Source: Euryodendron excelsum
Lineage: Eukaryota > Streptophyta > Magnoliopsida > Ericales > Pentaphylacaceae
Assembly (NCBI GenBank): GCA_033060915.1
Contig: CM065385.1
Coordinates: 18,598,501-18,662,500 of the forward strand
DNA length: 64,000 nt
Direction of reading: 5' to 3'
Made by a program: the position numbers and the translations under genes. Numbering within the stretch: position 1 is the stretch's first letter; the number at the start of each line of letters is the position of its first letter. The notes under the pieces are model-generated. The model was not told where the DNA came from. It did no database searches and saw only the letters and a list, made by a program, of their open reading frames with translations. Shown here piece by piece: positions 1 to 10,557 of this stretch.

Positions 1-2048
1 TCTCAAACTCCTTTCCAAAAAAGCTCTCTCCAAAGATTCACTTTCTAGAAACACTCCTTAAGTTTCTTTTCCAAAAACTCCTTCCTAAAATCTCTTTCCT
101 AAAAATTCTTTTCGAAATCCCTTTCTAAAAACTCCTTTTTAGGATCTCTTTCCAAAAATCTTTGTTTCTAAAAATTTACTTTTCAAAATCTCTTTTCTTG
201 GAGCCCAAGTCAAGCCCTAGAGCCAACGATTAGGAAGCTCTAATTTTCTTTCCAAAAACATGATTTCCAATTTTGGCCTCAAAACCTAGGTTTCCAAAAT
301 CTCCTATTTTTTTTTTTTTTACATCAAAATTATAGTTTTTCAAATCTAGAATTTCCAAAATTTCATCTTTCCAAATCCATGTCGAATCAAATCCTCCGTT
401 TTTGGAAACAAAATCAAAACACTTCTTAAAAACAAAATCCAAATCTTTCCTAATTCAAATTCTTCCTAATCTCCTACTTTCCTTAACCTTAAGTCTCTAA
501 AACTTAAACTTTCAAATCTTTTCTTAAACTTTAAGCTTCCAAATCTTTCCTAATTCCAACTTCTCTTAATTTTATACCTTTCCAAATCTTAACTTTCCAA
601 ATATAAATCTTCAAATCTTTCTAAAACTCAAACTTTGAATCTTTCTAAATTTTCAATCTTTCTAAATCTAAAACTTTCTAAATTCGAAACTTTCTTAAGT
701 TGAAACTTCTAAAATTCTAAACTTTTCAAAGTTGAAACTTTCTTAAGTTGAAACTTTTTAAATTCTAAACTTTCTAAAATTCTAGATCTTTCTTAAATCA
801 AAATTTTCCTAATCTTTCCAAAATCAACTCTTTCCTAAATTTTAAACTTTCCTATTTCAAAAACATTCCATTTCTAAAACATTCTAAATTCAAAACTTTC
901 TAATTTCAAAACATTTCCTATCTTAAACTTTCCTAATTCGAAACTTCTCCTAAAATGAAACTTTCCTAAAATGTAACTTTCCTATTTCAAAACTTTCCTA
1001 ATTCGAACTTTTTCTGAATCCAATCTTTCCTAATTTTTCAAGTCCAACATTCGAGTCAAATCTTTTTTAATCTCAAGTGCTTCGTAAATCTTATCTTCCT
1101 AAGTCTAGGTTTCCTAAATCTCTATCTTTCCAAATCAAAGTCCAATCCTTTCAATTCCAATTTCCAATTTCCAATCCTCTATTCTAAGTTCAAATTAAAT
1201 CCTTTTTCAAATCTTCTGTTCTAAGCTCAAATCAAAACCTTCTATTTCCTATCAGACTCTTGTTCGAACTACAACTGACCTGATGACTCCAAAAGGATAC
1301 GTAGGCAACCCTCATGAGTGCGGTCACAACCTTTTTCAAATCTCCAATTCTATAGCTATTTTCAAGTTTCCAATCCCATATTCTGTTTCAAACTTCCAAT
1401 TCCAAAGATCTATTTTGAAATCTCTATTTCCAAATCTTTCTTTCAAATCAAATTTTCTTCTCAAATCTATTTTCAAAATCAAAATCTTATTCTCTTACTT
1501 GCATATCATGGATCATGTTAAATTTTTTTTTAAACATTCTTTGCTGAAGTAGATAGAATTAGATATTTGTTTAGTTGAAGACTTTATTGGGTGAATCTAG
1601 GGTGAATAGACATGTAGGTACCGCAAGGGTAGGGTAGGGTGATGGCTTAGTGCTTCTTCCTTACACGTAACCAACCTCCGAACTTAGATCACTGTTTTCA
1701 AAAGACCAAAACAGAGTTATTTTCAAAAAAGGGCTTACATATTTTCTAAAGGTTGCCAAACAATCTGTTTTCTTAAAAACCCTCTCTTGAGGAAGTATTT
1801 TCAAAATCGTTTTCCAAAAACCCTAAGTGTAGTCTTCGTATTGTGCTTAATTTTTAGGCGACCTAACTCGCCTTAATCAAGTTAAGTGGCAACTCCAAAT
1901 TGCTTTCCAAAAGCCCTTTATTCAAATTAATTTTTAATTCAAACCTAATCACACTCATTCTTCTAGGAGGATGAGTTCTAACGAGAGAGTACAGTATTTT
2001 TCTCGCTTGTATGTGTATTCCTCGAGTGCAAAAAATCTGGGCGCGATA
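1..2048 (-). mobile_element. Giant LTR family G, copy G1 (runs off left edge)
   Basis: This is the reverse-complement start of the same long unit seen intact at 5398-11018 and 19443-25142. Read on the minus strand from 2048 it begins TATCGCGCC, then the conserved segment with a CTCGAGGAATAC-like motif and AACGAGAGAGTAC, then the CCTAC-type 'CCTAGGGTT' block, and finally a long stretch almost free of C (here seen as a G-poor + strand with many TTTCCAAAA and TTTCCTAAAA). It ends abruptly against the Tat protease at 2049. The canonical first dinucleotide TG is TA here. It has no credible genes. The rest of the unit, including the promoter part, lies outside the window, so a target duplication cannot be checked. 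Confidence 0.75.
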
Positions 2049-2930
2049 GTAAGAAGAATCTTAATCGATCAAGGTAGTTCATCTACGGTAATGTACTACG
2101 ACCTATTCAAGAAGCTGGGGCTTAAGGATGTCGATCTAGAGCCGTCACTGAACTCCTTTATCGGATTTAGCTCGGATTCAGTTTGGCCACCAGGAAAGAT
2201 GACCTTACCTGTGACTGCTGGAACCGTAATTATCAAAACCGAACTGGGCATCAAACCGATGAGGCTACTGGTTCATGGTTCACTGGTTCAACCAGTTCAA
2301 CCGGTATTATAAATTAAATATATTTTATTTATTCATATATATATATTTTACCTTAAATATAATTTATATTACAAACTAAAACACAAGAAATTAAGTGGTG
2401 TAATGGTAAGTGTTGCTTAATTCTACCCTTAGTTCCCAAGTTCAACTCTTGGGAGCTACAAATACATCAAAGTTTTTAAAGAGCGTAAAAAGTCATAGTT
2501 GGTCAACAGTTTTCTTAATTAAACCGGCCGGTTGATACACCAATTTTCTAAAAAATCAACCGATTCATCCAGTTTAATTCGGTTCATATGCATTTCTGAT
2601 AAACTAATTAAACTGTACCAGTTCATGGTTTGGTTTTTGGTTCAACCAATTGAACTGGCCAGTCCGATCCAGTTATGATAACTATGGCTGGAACCATCAC
2701 TTTGGCTATAGAGGTTTTGGTGGTCAACGTGCCATCGCCTTACAACGTAATAATATGTCAGACATGGTTGCACCTTATGAAGGCAATACCATCCACCTAT
2801 CATTAACTTAAACGCTTTAAAAGTAACGAGGGCATCCAGGAGAGCCGAGGAGATTAGGTCGCAGCCAAGTAGTGCTTTCTGACAACCTACTCTGCAAAGG
2901 TAAAAATTAATCCAAGTCCAAATGATGGAA
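2046..2930 (+). pseudogene. Tat-type gypsy aspartic protease region, split by a MITE
   Basis: The reading after 2046 contains RRILIDQGSSSTV, in which the D-x-G-S-S core matches retroviral-type aspartic proteases of the Tat/Ogre gypsy lineage (family usually D-T/N-G-S-S). It continues with KKLGL and a GF...G.MTLPV segment. The frame stops being protease-like at 2226 and resumes at 2696 with a segment ending LVVNVPSPYNV and a TWLH motif, which is the usual protease-to-RT linker of Tat elements. The interruption is the 461-bp element listed separately. Stops follow near 2820. The protease would have processed the gag-pol polyprotein. It is non-functional here, and its upstream gag lies outside the window or is lost behind G1. 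Confidence 0.75.
2226..2686. mobile_element. 461-bp MITE-like insertion with 9-bp target duplication
   Basis: The 9-mer GCTGGAACC occurs at 2217-2225 and again at 2687-2695, flanking this block. The ends are imperfect inverted repeats: left GTAATTATCAAAACCG, and right (reverse complement) CATAGTTATCATAACTGG. The interior is AT-rich with many palindromic GGTTCAACC/CCGGTT motifs. It has no coding capacity. Removing the block plus one 9-mer makes the flanking protease frame continuous. A 9-bp duplication points to a Mutator-type MITE, although TIRs of this style also occur in hAT MITEs. A short tRNA-like stretch (about 2390-2465) lies inside it. Confidence 0.7.
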
Positions 2931-2989
2931 CTACATGAAGGCACTCCCACCCTAGATGATGTGGGGGAGCTTCCTAACAAGAAGATCAC

Positions 2990-4515
2990 AGAAGAATTCG
3001 AAAAAGATATAGATCGATAGATTAGATAAGGATAAGTACTTTTAATTGGTTCTTCCTCGACGCCAAAGGAGGAAGCAGTTTTGATCAAGTTGCTAATTGA
3101 GAATGTTAAAGTGTTCGCTTGGACTCCCTATGAGATATTGGGGATTGATCCCAACAGCACCTGCCATAGGCTGCAAATAGACCTACAGTGTCGATCTGTG
3201 GTCCAGAAGGGTAGATGGGAAGCTACGCAGCATTTGGATGCTATAATAGAAGAGGTGGACAGGTTCCTTGAAGCAAGGGCAATTAGAAAGGTGTTTTACC
3301 CAAGATGGTTTTCCAACACGATTGTTATCAAGAAGAAGAATGGCAAGTGAAGAGTCTGTGTTGACTTCATCAATTTGAACAAAGCATGCCCGAAACGCCC
3401 ATTCCCACTACCTAAGACCGACCAGCTAGTGGATGTAACTTTTGATCATAAAAGAATGAGTTATTTGGATGCATACAAGGGGTACCACTAGATCCCCATG
3501 CATAAAGAAGACGAGGAAAAGATAGCCTTCATTACTCTAGGGGGCATCTTTTGCAATAAAGTATTGTCTTTTGGCCTCACGAATGCTGGTGCAATTTATT
3601 AAAGGCTGGTGATAAAGATGTTCAAAGATCATATCGGCAACACAATAGAGGTGTACATTGACAACATGGTTGTAAAGAGTAAGGTCAATAAAGACCATCT
3701 GGCTTATCTAAAGAGGGTATTTGACATCCTGAGGAGATGTAAAATGGAGCTTAATGCTTTAAAATGTGTGTTTAGAGTGGGGTCAAGGAAGTTTTTTTGG
3801 ATTTTTTGTCACTCATCAAGGAATTGAGGTTAACCTTGATCTGATGACAGCCATCTAGAACATCCAAGCCCCTAAAAATATTAAGGATGTTCAGAAGTTG
3901 ACGAGGATGGCTGCAGCACTCAACTGGTTTATTAGTCAGTCATCAGATAAGTGCCGACCATTCTTCTAACTCCCTAAAAAGCAGAAGCACTTTAACTGGG
4001 GATCGAATTGTGGAAAGGCATTGGCCGACCTGAAAGCATACCTTGTTCACCAGCCACAGCCGTCAACACCAGAGAAAAAAAAGGAAATCTACCTATACTT
4101 GGTTGTGTTTGAACATACAGTCAATGCAATACTTGTACGATAGTATGGGAAATATCAAAGACTAGTCTACTATGTAAGCAAAACCCTATTAGGGGCAGAA
4201 TCAAGGTATCTTCCACTTGTAAAACTAGCCCTCACTCTGATAATGGCTTCCCAGAAGCTGGTACACTATTTTAGGCTGCAAACCATCAACGCCCTAATAG
4301 ATCACCAACTAAAACCACTTTTTAGAAGCGTCGACTTCTCTAGAAGAATTGCTAAATGGGGTGTCAAACTCAGTGAATTCAACATCAAGTACCAACCTAG
4401 ATCAGCAATAAAAGCACAGGTACTAGTTGACCTCATCGTTGAGTTCTCTGTTGAACTACCAGAGGAGATCGGAAAGATTGCCCTCACGATCCGCCGAGCC
4501 AAGGACCCATAATTA
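2990..4515 (+). pseudogene. Tat-type gypsy reverse transcriptase and RNase H (decayed)
   Basis: A Ty3/gypsy RT is readable through several frames and stops. Visible blocks include FAWTPYEILGIDP and IEEVDRFLEA, then YPRWFSNTIVIKKKNGK, RVCVDFINLNKACPK and YLDAYKGYH. Further on are EDEEKIAFIT, FGLTNAGA and the catalytic box at about 3653-3667, which reads YIDN instead of the usual YVDD. The connection and RNase H follow to about 4515, ending with WGVKLSEFNIKYQPRSAIKAQ. In-frame stops lie at 3348-3350, 3489-3491 and 3600-3602, and there is a frameshift near 3795 in a T-run. The enzyme copied the element's RNA. Loss of the second catalytic Asp and the stops make it inactive. The closest lineage by motif is Tat/Retand. 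Confidence 0.85.
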
Positions 4516-4518
4516 GAA

Positions 4519-4920
4519 CTTTTAGAAACTGGCAACCACTAGTAGCTCTTTTTAGATAGAGCATCTAATGACTAGAAGGCATAATCAAGAATTGTGTTGA
4601 TAACTCCGGATGGAATGGCCATAAAGTAAGCTATCAAATTAGAATTCATTGCATCTAATAACGAGTCAAAGTATGAAGCATTGCTCGTTGGGCTCCGCAA
4701 AGTAGCAGAATTGAGGATTTCTAATCCGATGGTTTACTCAAATTCACAAATTATGGTGAACCAAATTGCGGGAGAATACGCAGCAAGGAATGATAGGATG
4801 GCATTGTACCTAGCTAAGGCACAAGAGTTACTTAAGAAATTTAACAGGGTAAGACTACACCAGATTGGATGGGATAACAACGCCCACATAGATCCATTGG
4901 CAATGCTTGCTATGACCCTC
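4519..4920 (+). pseudogene. Second (additional) RNase H of the Tat lineage, decayed
   Basis: Downstream of the gypsy RNase H there is a second RNase H-like domain, a hallmark of Tat-lineage elements. Readable parts are a DRASND segment (family DGASN), VLITPDG, IASNNESKYEALLVGLRKVAEL, the position YSNSQIMVNQIAGEY, RMALYLAKAQELL, and NNAHIDPLAML. The third block normally reads YSDSQ, so an Asp has become Asn. The first half contains stops, and an open stretch of 80 residues follows from 4681. The domain ends where sequence of G2 begins near 4921, so the zinc-finger part of integrase is missing. Confidence 0.8.
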
Positions 4921-5397
4921 TAGTCAGGCTCTTATCTGATGACCCTTCACACCCATCAACCAAGACAGAATCCAAGTCCTTGAGATGATAGAGTGGTTCA
5001 CTTCTAGCGCCTATTAGCCCACCAAAGTAGAATGTCCATTATTTGGCACGTTAATCAAGAAAGTACCTAAGGACTCAAGGCAATAAGTCCATCCAGCAAC
5101 TTCTCGAGATCAGGCAGTCTCCAAAATGAAGACACACTGTCAAAGTGACGAAAACACTCACAAACATCGTAACCGTCAAAATGACAGAAATACTCACAAA
5201 CAGGTCGACATCGGGAATGCCAACAAACCCCCCATATCATAGGATCGAACACGCCTCTTAGCTATGACACGTTTACCTGAGGACAAGATACCTTTGGAAA
5301 CTAACTCATCACACACTGTCAAAGTGATGGAAATACTCAAAACCTGGGTCAACACCAATGCCTACTAGCTTATTTCGGTGAAAAATGACCAAACTGT
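4921..5397 (-). mobile_element. Giant LTR family G, copy G2, left part (truncated)
   Basis: On the minus strand this matches the 3' portion of the G unit: the GGTCATTTTTCAC...GCTA block, hairpin monomers such as GAGTATTTCCATCACTTT, and the TTAGGTACTTTCTTGAT and ACGTGCC segments seen in G5 near 41245-41275. It stops at about 4921 against the second RNase H without the expected terminal TGTAAGCACCCC, so its end was deleted. It continues at 11024 after removal of G3, whose target duplication ACTGT lies at 5393-5397 and 11019-11023. Confidence 0.75.
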
Positions 5398-6239
5398 TGT
5401 CGCGCCTAGATTTTTCGCACTCGAGGAATACTCCCACAAGCGGAAAAAATGTTGTACTCTCTCGTTAGAACTCACCCTCCTAGAAGAATGAGTGTGACTA
5501 GGTTTGAATTGAAAAATAGGTTTGAATAAAGGGCTATTAGAAAAAGATTCGGAGTCGCCACCTAACTTGATTAAGGTGAGTTAGGTCACCTAAAAACTAA
5601 GAATAATCCGAAGACTACACTTAGGGTTTTTGAAAAACGATTTTGAAAATATCTCCTCAAGAGAGGGTTTTTTAGGAAAACGGGTTGTTTGGCAACCTTT
5701 GGAAAACATTTGGCCCTTTTTAGAAAAATAACTCCTTTTGGTCTTTCGAAATCAGTGATTCTAAGTTCGGAGGTTGGTTACGTGTAGGGAAGACGCACTA
5801 AGCTATCACCCTACCCCGCCCTTTCGGTACCTACATGTCAATCTACCCTTGATTCACCTATGAGAGTCTTTAACTAACTAATGGTTCAACCCCATTCACT
5901 TTAGAAAAACAATATTTGAAAACTAATTTAGCATGATGCATGATATGCAAGCAATAGAAAAGAATTGAAAAATAGATTTAAAAGGAAATTGCTTTGATTT
6001 GAAAATAGGTTTGAAGAGATGGAATTGAATTTGAAAAGTTTGAAAATTGAAAGTAGGAATTTGAAAATAGAAATTTTGAAATTGGAATTTTGAAAATAGG
6101 TTAGAATTTGAGATTTGGAAAGAATTTTGAAACCGCACCCATGAGGGTGGAATTGAAAGTTTGAAAAGTGTTGTGACCGCACCTATGAAGGTTGCCTACG
6201 TATCCCTTTGGGGGAATCAGGTCAGTCGTAGTTCGGACC

Positions 6240-8220
6240 GGAGTCCGATTGAAAATAGAAGAATGGATTGAAGAAGGAAATTGAATTTGATATTGGATTT
6301 GATTTGAGATTAGAAGAAGGAGATTGGAAATTGAAATTGGAAAGATTGATTTTGGAAAGACTTGGTTTTGGGAAGAAGGAGGTTTAGGAAACCTAGACTT
6401 GAGATTAAGAAGGATTGGATTGGAATGTTGGATTTGGAAAGATCTTGAAAGATTTGAAAACTTGAAATTTAGAAAAAATTTAGATTAGGAAAGTTTCGAA
6501 TTTAGAAAAGTGTCATTTTTAAAAAGTTTCGAAATTAGGAAAGTTGTAGGTTTAGGAAAGTTTTGAAATTAGAAAAGTTTCATTTTTGGAAAGTTTTGGA
6601 ATTAGGAAAGTTTTGAAGAAAGTTTTGAATTAAGAAAATTTCGAATTTAGAAATGTTTGAAAAAGGGAAGTTTTGATTTTGGAAAGTTTTGAAAACAAGG
6701 AAGTTTTGAAAATAAGAAAGTTTCGTTTTGGAAAGGTTTGGAAAAGAAAAGTTTTCAGTTTAGGAAATGTTTGAATTAAGAAAGTTTTGAGTTTAGAAAA
6801 GTCTTAGATTTGGAAAGATTTTGAAGTTTTGGGAAGTTTAGAATTTAGAAAGATTTGGGTTTAGAAAGATTTAACTTAAGAAAGTTTTGAATTTGGAAAG
6901 TTTTGAATTTGGAAAGATTAGAATTTTAGAAAGATTTGAAATTTGGAGGGTTTAGGATTTAGAAAGTTTTAGAGTTTAGAAAGATTTAAGATTTTAGAAA
7001 ATTTTAGAGTTTTTAGAAAATCTTGAAAATTAAGAAAGGTTTGAATTTAGGAAAGGTTTAAAAGCTTGAATTTAGAAAGTTAAGATTTGGAAAAGGGGTT
7101 GAATTAGGAAAGGGTTGAATTAGGAAAGATTTGAAAGTTGAGTTTTAAAATTTAGGAAAGATTTTTATGTTCAAGTTTTGGGAACTTAAGGTTTAGGAAA
7201 GTGGAAGTTTAGGAAAAATTTAGATTTTGAAATTTAAGGAAAGATTTAAAGTTTAGGTTTAGGGAACTTATGGTTTAGGAAGGAATTGAATTAAGAAAGG
7301 TTTGGATTAGGAACGGATTGGATTTGGTTTCTAAAAAGAGAAGGTTTGATTTTGTTTCCAAAAACGGAGGTTAAGATCTAGTTTCCTAAACGGGGAGATT
7401 TGATTTGGTTTCCTAAAGGGAAGATAGGATTTGGCAAGAGTTTGGAAAGGGAGATTCTAGAAACCCTAGATTTGAAAAACCATAGTTTTGACGTAGAAAA
7501 TAGGTTTTGGAAACATGTATAGTTTGGATGTAGAAAACAAAAGATTTTGGAAACCTAGGTTTAGGGCAAAGTTCGAAAATCATGTTTTTGGAAAGAAAAC
7601 TAGGGTTTCCTAATTGTGGGCTCTAAGGCTTGACTTGGGCTCTAAGAAAAGAGTTTTTTTTTTGGAAAGTGCGTTTTTGGAAACGAAAGTTTTCTAGAAG
7701 GGAATCCTAGGAAGGAGTTTTTGGAAAGTGAATTTGAAGAGGGATTTTTTAGAAAAAAAATTTTAAAGAGAAGGAGTTTTGGAAAATGTGTTTTTAGAAA
7801 CGTGTTTTTTGGAAGGAAAATCCTAAAGAGGAAATTTCTAGAAGGAAGATTTTGGAAAAGAGAGTTTTTGGAAAGATTTCTAGGGAGCGTTTTTAGAAAG
7901 TGAATTTTTAGGAGAGAGAGTTTTGGAAAGGAGTTGAAAAATGGAGTTTTGAAAAATAGATTTTGGAAGGGAGTTTTTGAAAACAATTTTTGAAGAAGAG
8001 AGTTTTAGGAAAGTATGTTGGAAAAGAGATTTTTAGGAGGAAGGAATTTTTGAAAAGAGAGTTTTGAAAAATAGATTTTGAAAGGGAGTTTTGAAAAATA
8101 GATTTTGAAAGGGAGTTTTTGAAAACAATTTTTGAAGAGGAGAGTTTTAGGAAAGTATGTTGGAAAAGAGATTTTTAGGAGGAAGGAATTTTTGAAAAGA
8201 GAGTTTTTTGAAAAGTATGA
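6240..8220 (+). repeat. C-depleted low-complexity stretch of G3
   Basis: Nearly 2 kb of the + strand is almost free of cytosine and is made of degenerate short units such as GAAAGTTTTGAATTTAG and GGAAAGATTTGAA. A local direct duplication with a period of about 142 bp occurs at 7979-8215. Equivalent stretches occur in G4 (about 20290-22140) and in part in G5 and G6, and as G-poor sequence in the inverted copies G1 and G2. Open frames here are compositional artefacts. Confidence 0.8.
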
Positions 8221-9078
8221 AAACAACTCACTTTCTTAAAGCGATTATAGCCATAAGAGGACTAGAACCACTTTTAAGAAAGTGGTTTTAAAAACAAGGT
8301 TTGAAAATATAGACCAAAAGGCCACTTTTAATATAACACTTTCCTAAAGCAATCCTAGCCATGGAAAAGCTAGAATCACCCTAGAATTGTAGTCTTGAAA
8401 ACAAGTTTTTGAAAAAGAAATTTTGATGCAATTTTGAAAACAAGTTTGAAAACGCTTTGAAAAATAACTTTGAAAACGAGTTTTGGAAGATGCAAGACTA
8501 TGATATACACAATGCAATTTGGGGTCGTGAACATACAAGGTTAAGGCTTCACCACATAATCAAGGGGGCCGAACCCACGTGGTCTTTGGTTAGACTAGAA
8601 GAAAGCCCCCAACACGGTGACTCTCCCATAGTCCAATCCTACACATGGACCGGGAATCCCTTTGTTTCAAGCATGCAAAGAAAGGGGGGGAAAGAGATGG
8701 GGGATTAAAATAGAGAAAACCCAAGTGGGTTGGAGAGAGAAGAGAGAGGGGGGAAGTGCAGAAAATTAAAGAGAAAGCCTACCTTGTTTCTTGTTTATTT
8801 TGCGCGTCGTGCAGTCTTCGGTCTTCGGTCTTCGGTCTTGATCTTCACCTTCAGTCTTCAAGGATTGTCTTCAAGCTTTGGATGGCTGCTCTTCAAGTTT
8901 TCAGAGAGTGGTTGAATGCTATTGTATGAGTGTATAGGAGGCTAGGGTTTGTGTAGGGTGGCTAGGGTTTGGAAAACCTAGGGAGGCTAGGGTTTTGGAG
9001 GTGCTCGAGCTCTGTATATCGAAGTATAGGGTTTTTAGGTTAAGTTTTCAGACCCTTTTCACGTTGAACGAGGCTCTG

Positions 9079-9086
9079 TATTTATA
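9079..9086 (+). promoter_or_regulatory. LTR TATA box of G3
   Basis: TATTTATA follows a conserved GAACGAGGCTCTG segment. The same motif stands at the equivalent place in G4 (23025), G5 (40041) and G6 (46968), and as TATTTAA on the minus strand in G2 (11849-11855). In every copy inverted repeats follow directly. This fits an LTR promoter with the start site about 30 bp downstream. The inference rests on position and conservation only. Confidence 0.6.
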
Positions 9087-9094
9087 GAGGGAAG

Positions 9095-9210
9095 ACAAGC
9101 CTGGCGCCTGTTGCAGTGGCGCCAGGCCAAATTATACACTGGCGCCACTAGTAGTAGTGCCAGGCCATTTTTTGGCTTGGCGCCACTACTAGTGGCGCCA
9201 GCCATTTAGG
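9095..9210 (+). repeat. GGCGCC inverted-repeat cluster after the promoter (G3)
   Basis: Five GGCGCC cores lie in about 110 bp, with nested palindromes such as TGGCGCCACTACTAGTGGCG. Equivalent clusters occur in G4 (about 23045-23150), G5 (about 40070-40170) and G2 (about 11755-11850). They lie at the predicted 5' end of the transcript and could form strong hairpins. Confidence 0.7.
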
Positions 9211-9429
9211 AAACAATTAAGGTCAGCAAGCAACGTATCTTTGATTAGATTTGGGCGCCTGTCCTAGTGACTACCATGTAAACTTTAGCCTGGCTTCACT
9301 AGGAGTGACTCCGGAAAGTCCGGGAATGATTTGAAGGAGTCAGAAATGACCCGGAAGGCCGGAAAGGAGCAGGAACACTCAAAATAGTGTCCTGGAGGTA
9401 TTTGACTTGAAAAATGAAGATAAGGTGAG

Positions 9430-9935
9430 TCGGAAAGGTTGACCGGGCCTTTAGGGGCAAAACGGTCAATCGGACTAGGAAACTGCCGGGGCGAACCCGG
9501 ATTTTCCCGGAAAAAGACTTCGGATCTGGAAACATTATTTAGAATGTTCCCAGAGGTTGCCGGTTTGATTCCCAGGGCCGGCATGGTCGGAAATGGAGAC
9601 CGGCCCACCAGGGGCAAAACGGTCATTTTGTACCGGGTTTGCCGGAACTGACTCGGAATGGTCCGGAAAGGTAAAGGAAGGTCGAGAACACTATAAACAG
9701 TATTCTCGGGACATTACCGGTTTGATACCCAGAGCCGGTGTGGTCGAAGAAGGAGACCGGCCCTCTAGGGGCAAAACGGTCATTTTGTACCGCGTTGGCC
9801 GGAACTAACTCGGAATGATCTGGAAAGGTAAAGGAAGGTCGAGAACACTATAAAAAGTATTCTTGGAACATTACCGGTTTGATACCCAGAGCCGGTGTGG
9901 TTCTCGGGGCGTTCGGATGCCTAGGGGCAAAATGG
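9430..9935 (+). repeat. About 155-bp tandem array in G3 (4 units)
   Basis: Units repeat AGGGGCAAAACGGTCA, a CCGG-rich segment, AAAGGTAAAGGAAGGT, ACACTATAAA, and ACCGGTTTGATACCCAGAG. The anchor AGGGGCAAAA recurs near 9450, 9610, 9765 and 9924. G4 has five units. The unit is non-coding. Confidence 0.75.
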
Positions 9936-10031
9936 TCATCTTGACCAAAAAGTCTCAAAAAAGGTCCTAAGGGTAGTCTGGTCATTTTTCACTGAAGTGA
10001 GCTAACAAACATGGGTATTGACCTAGGTTTT

Positions 10032-10396
10032 GAGTGTTTCTGCCACTCGGACGGGGTTGAGTATTTCCGCTACTCGGACGGGCTTGTGAGTATTTCCGCT
10101 ACTCTAACGGGTCTGTGAGTATTTCCGCTACTCTAACGATTCTATGAGTATTTCCGCTACTCTAACGGGTCTATGAGTATTTCCGCCACTCTAACGGTTC
10201 TGTGAGTATTTCCGCTACTCTAACGGTTCTGTGAGTATTTCCGCTACTCTAACGGTGGTGTGAGTATTTCCGCTACTTTAACGGTTCTGTGAGTATTTCC
10301 GCTACTCTAACGGTGGTGTGAGTATTTCCGCTACTCTAACGGCTCTGTGAGTATTTCCGCTACTCTAACGGTTTTGTGAGTAGTTTTGCTACTCGG
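10032..10396 (+). repeat. 28-bp hairpin array 1 of G3 (12 units)
   Basis: Twelve units of the type GAGTATTTCCGCTACTCTAA followed by CGG and a variable 5-base tail, closed by a variant GAGTAGTTTTGCTACTC. Each unit contains GAGTA and TACTC separated by seven bases, a perfect 5-bp stem. The first unit has GAGTG and CACTC instead. Confidence 0.9.
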
Positions 10397-10557
10397 ACCG
10401 TCTCAAGGAATAAACTGTCTCGAGAGAGGGATTGGAAAGAGGTCTTACTGTCTCCGAAGAGACATGCCTAGATTGGAACCGTCTCGAGGAATAAACTATC
10501 TCGAGAGAGGGATTGGAAAGGGGTCTTACCGTCTGCGAAGAGACGTGCCTGGGTTTT
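10396..10557 (+). repeat. Two-unit linker repeat between hairpin arrays (G3)
   Basis: Two direct copies of about 80 bp, each with CCGTCTCRAGGAATAAACT, GTCTCGAGAGAGGGATTGG, GGTCTTAC and GAAGAGACRTGCCT. The same two-copy linker lies in G4 at about 24609-24771. TCTCGAG/CTCGAGA palindromes occur in each unit. Confidence 0.8.

Noticed and set aside
2390..2465. Possible tRNA gene or SINE head
   Set aside because: Only loose A-box and B-box likeness (GTTCAACTC) and no full cloverleaf. It lies in a MITE with its own duplication.
2046..4920. Tat pol as internal region of a complete G element flanked by LTRs G1 and G2
   Set aside because: G1 and G2 are on the minus strand while pol is on the plus strand, and integrase of the same element continues at 14521 beyond G2, so the G units are insertions.
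7642..8226. Open frames of 60-114 codons rich in Phe, Lys and Leu
   Set aside because: They follow from the C-poor low-complexity sequence, occur on both strands, and are not conserved between G3 and G4.
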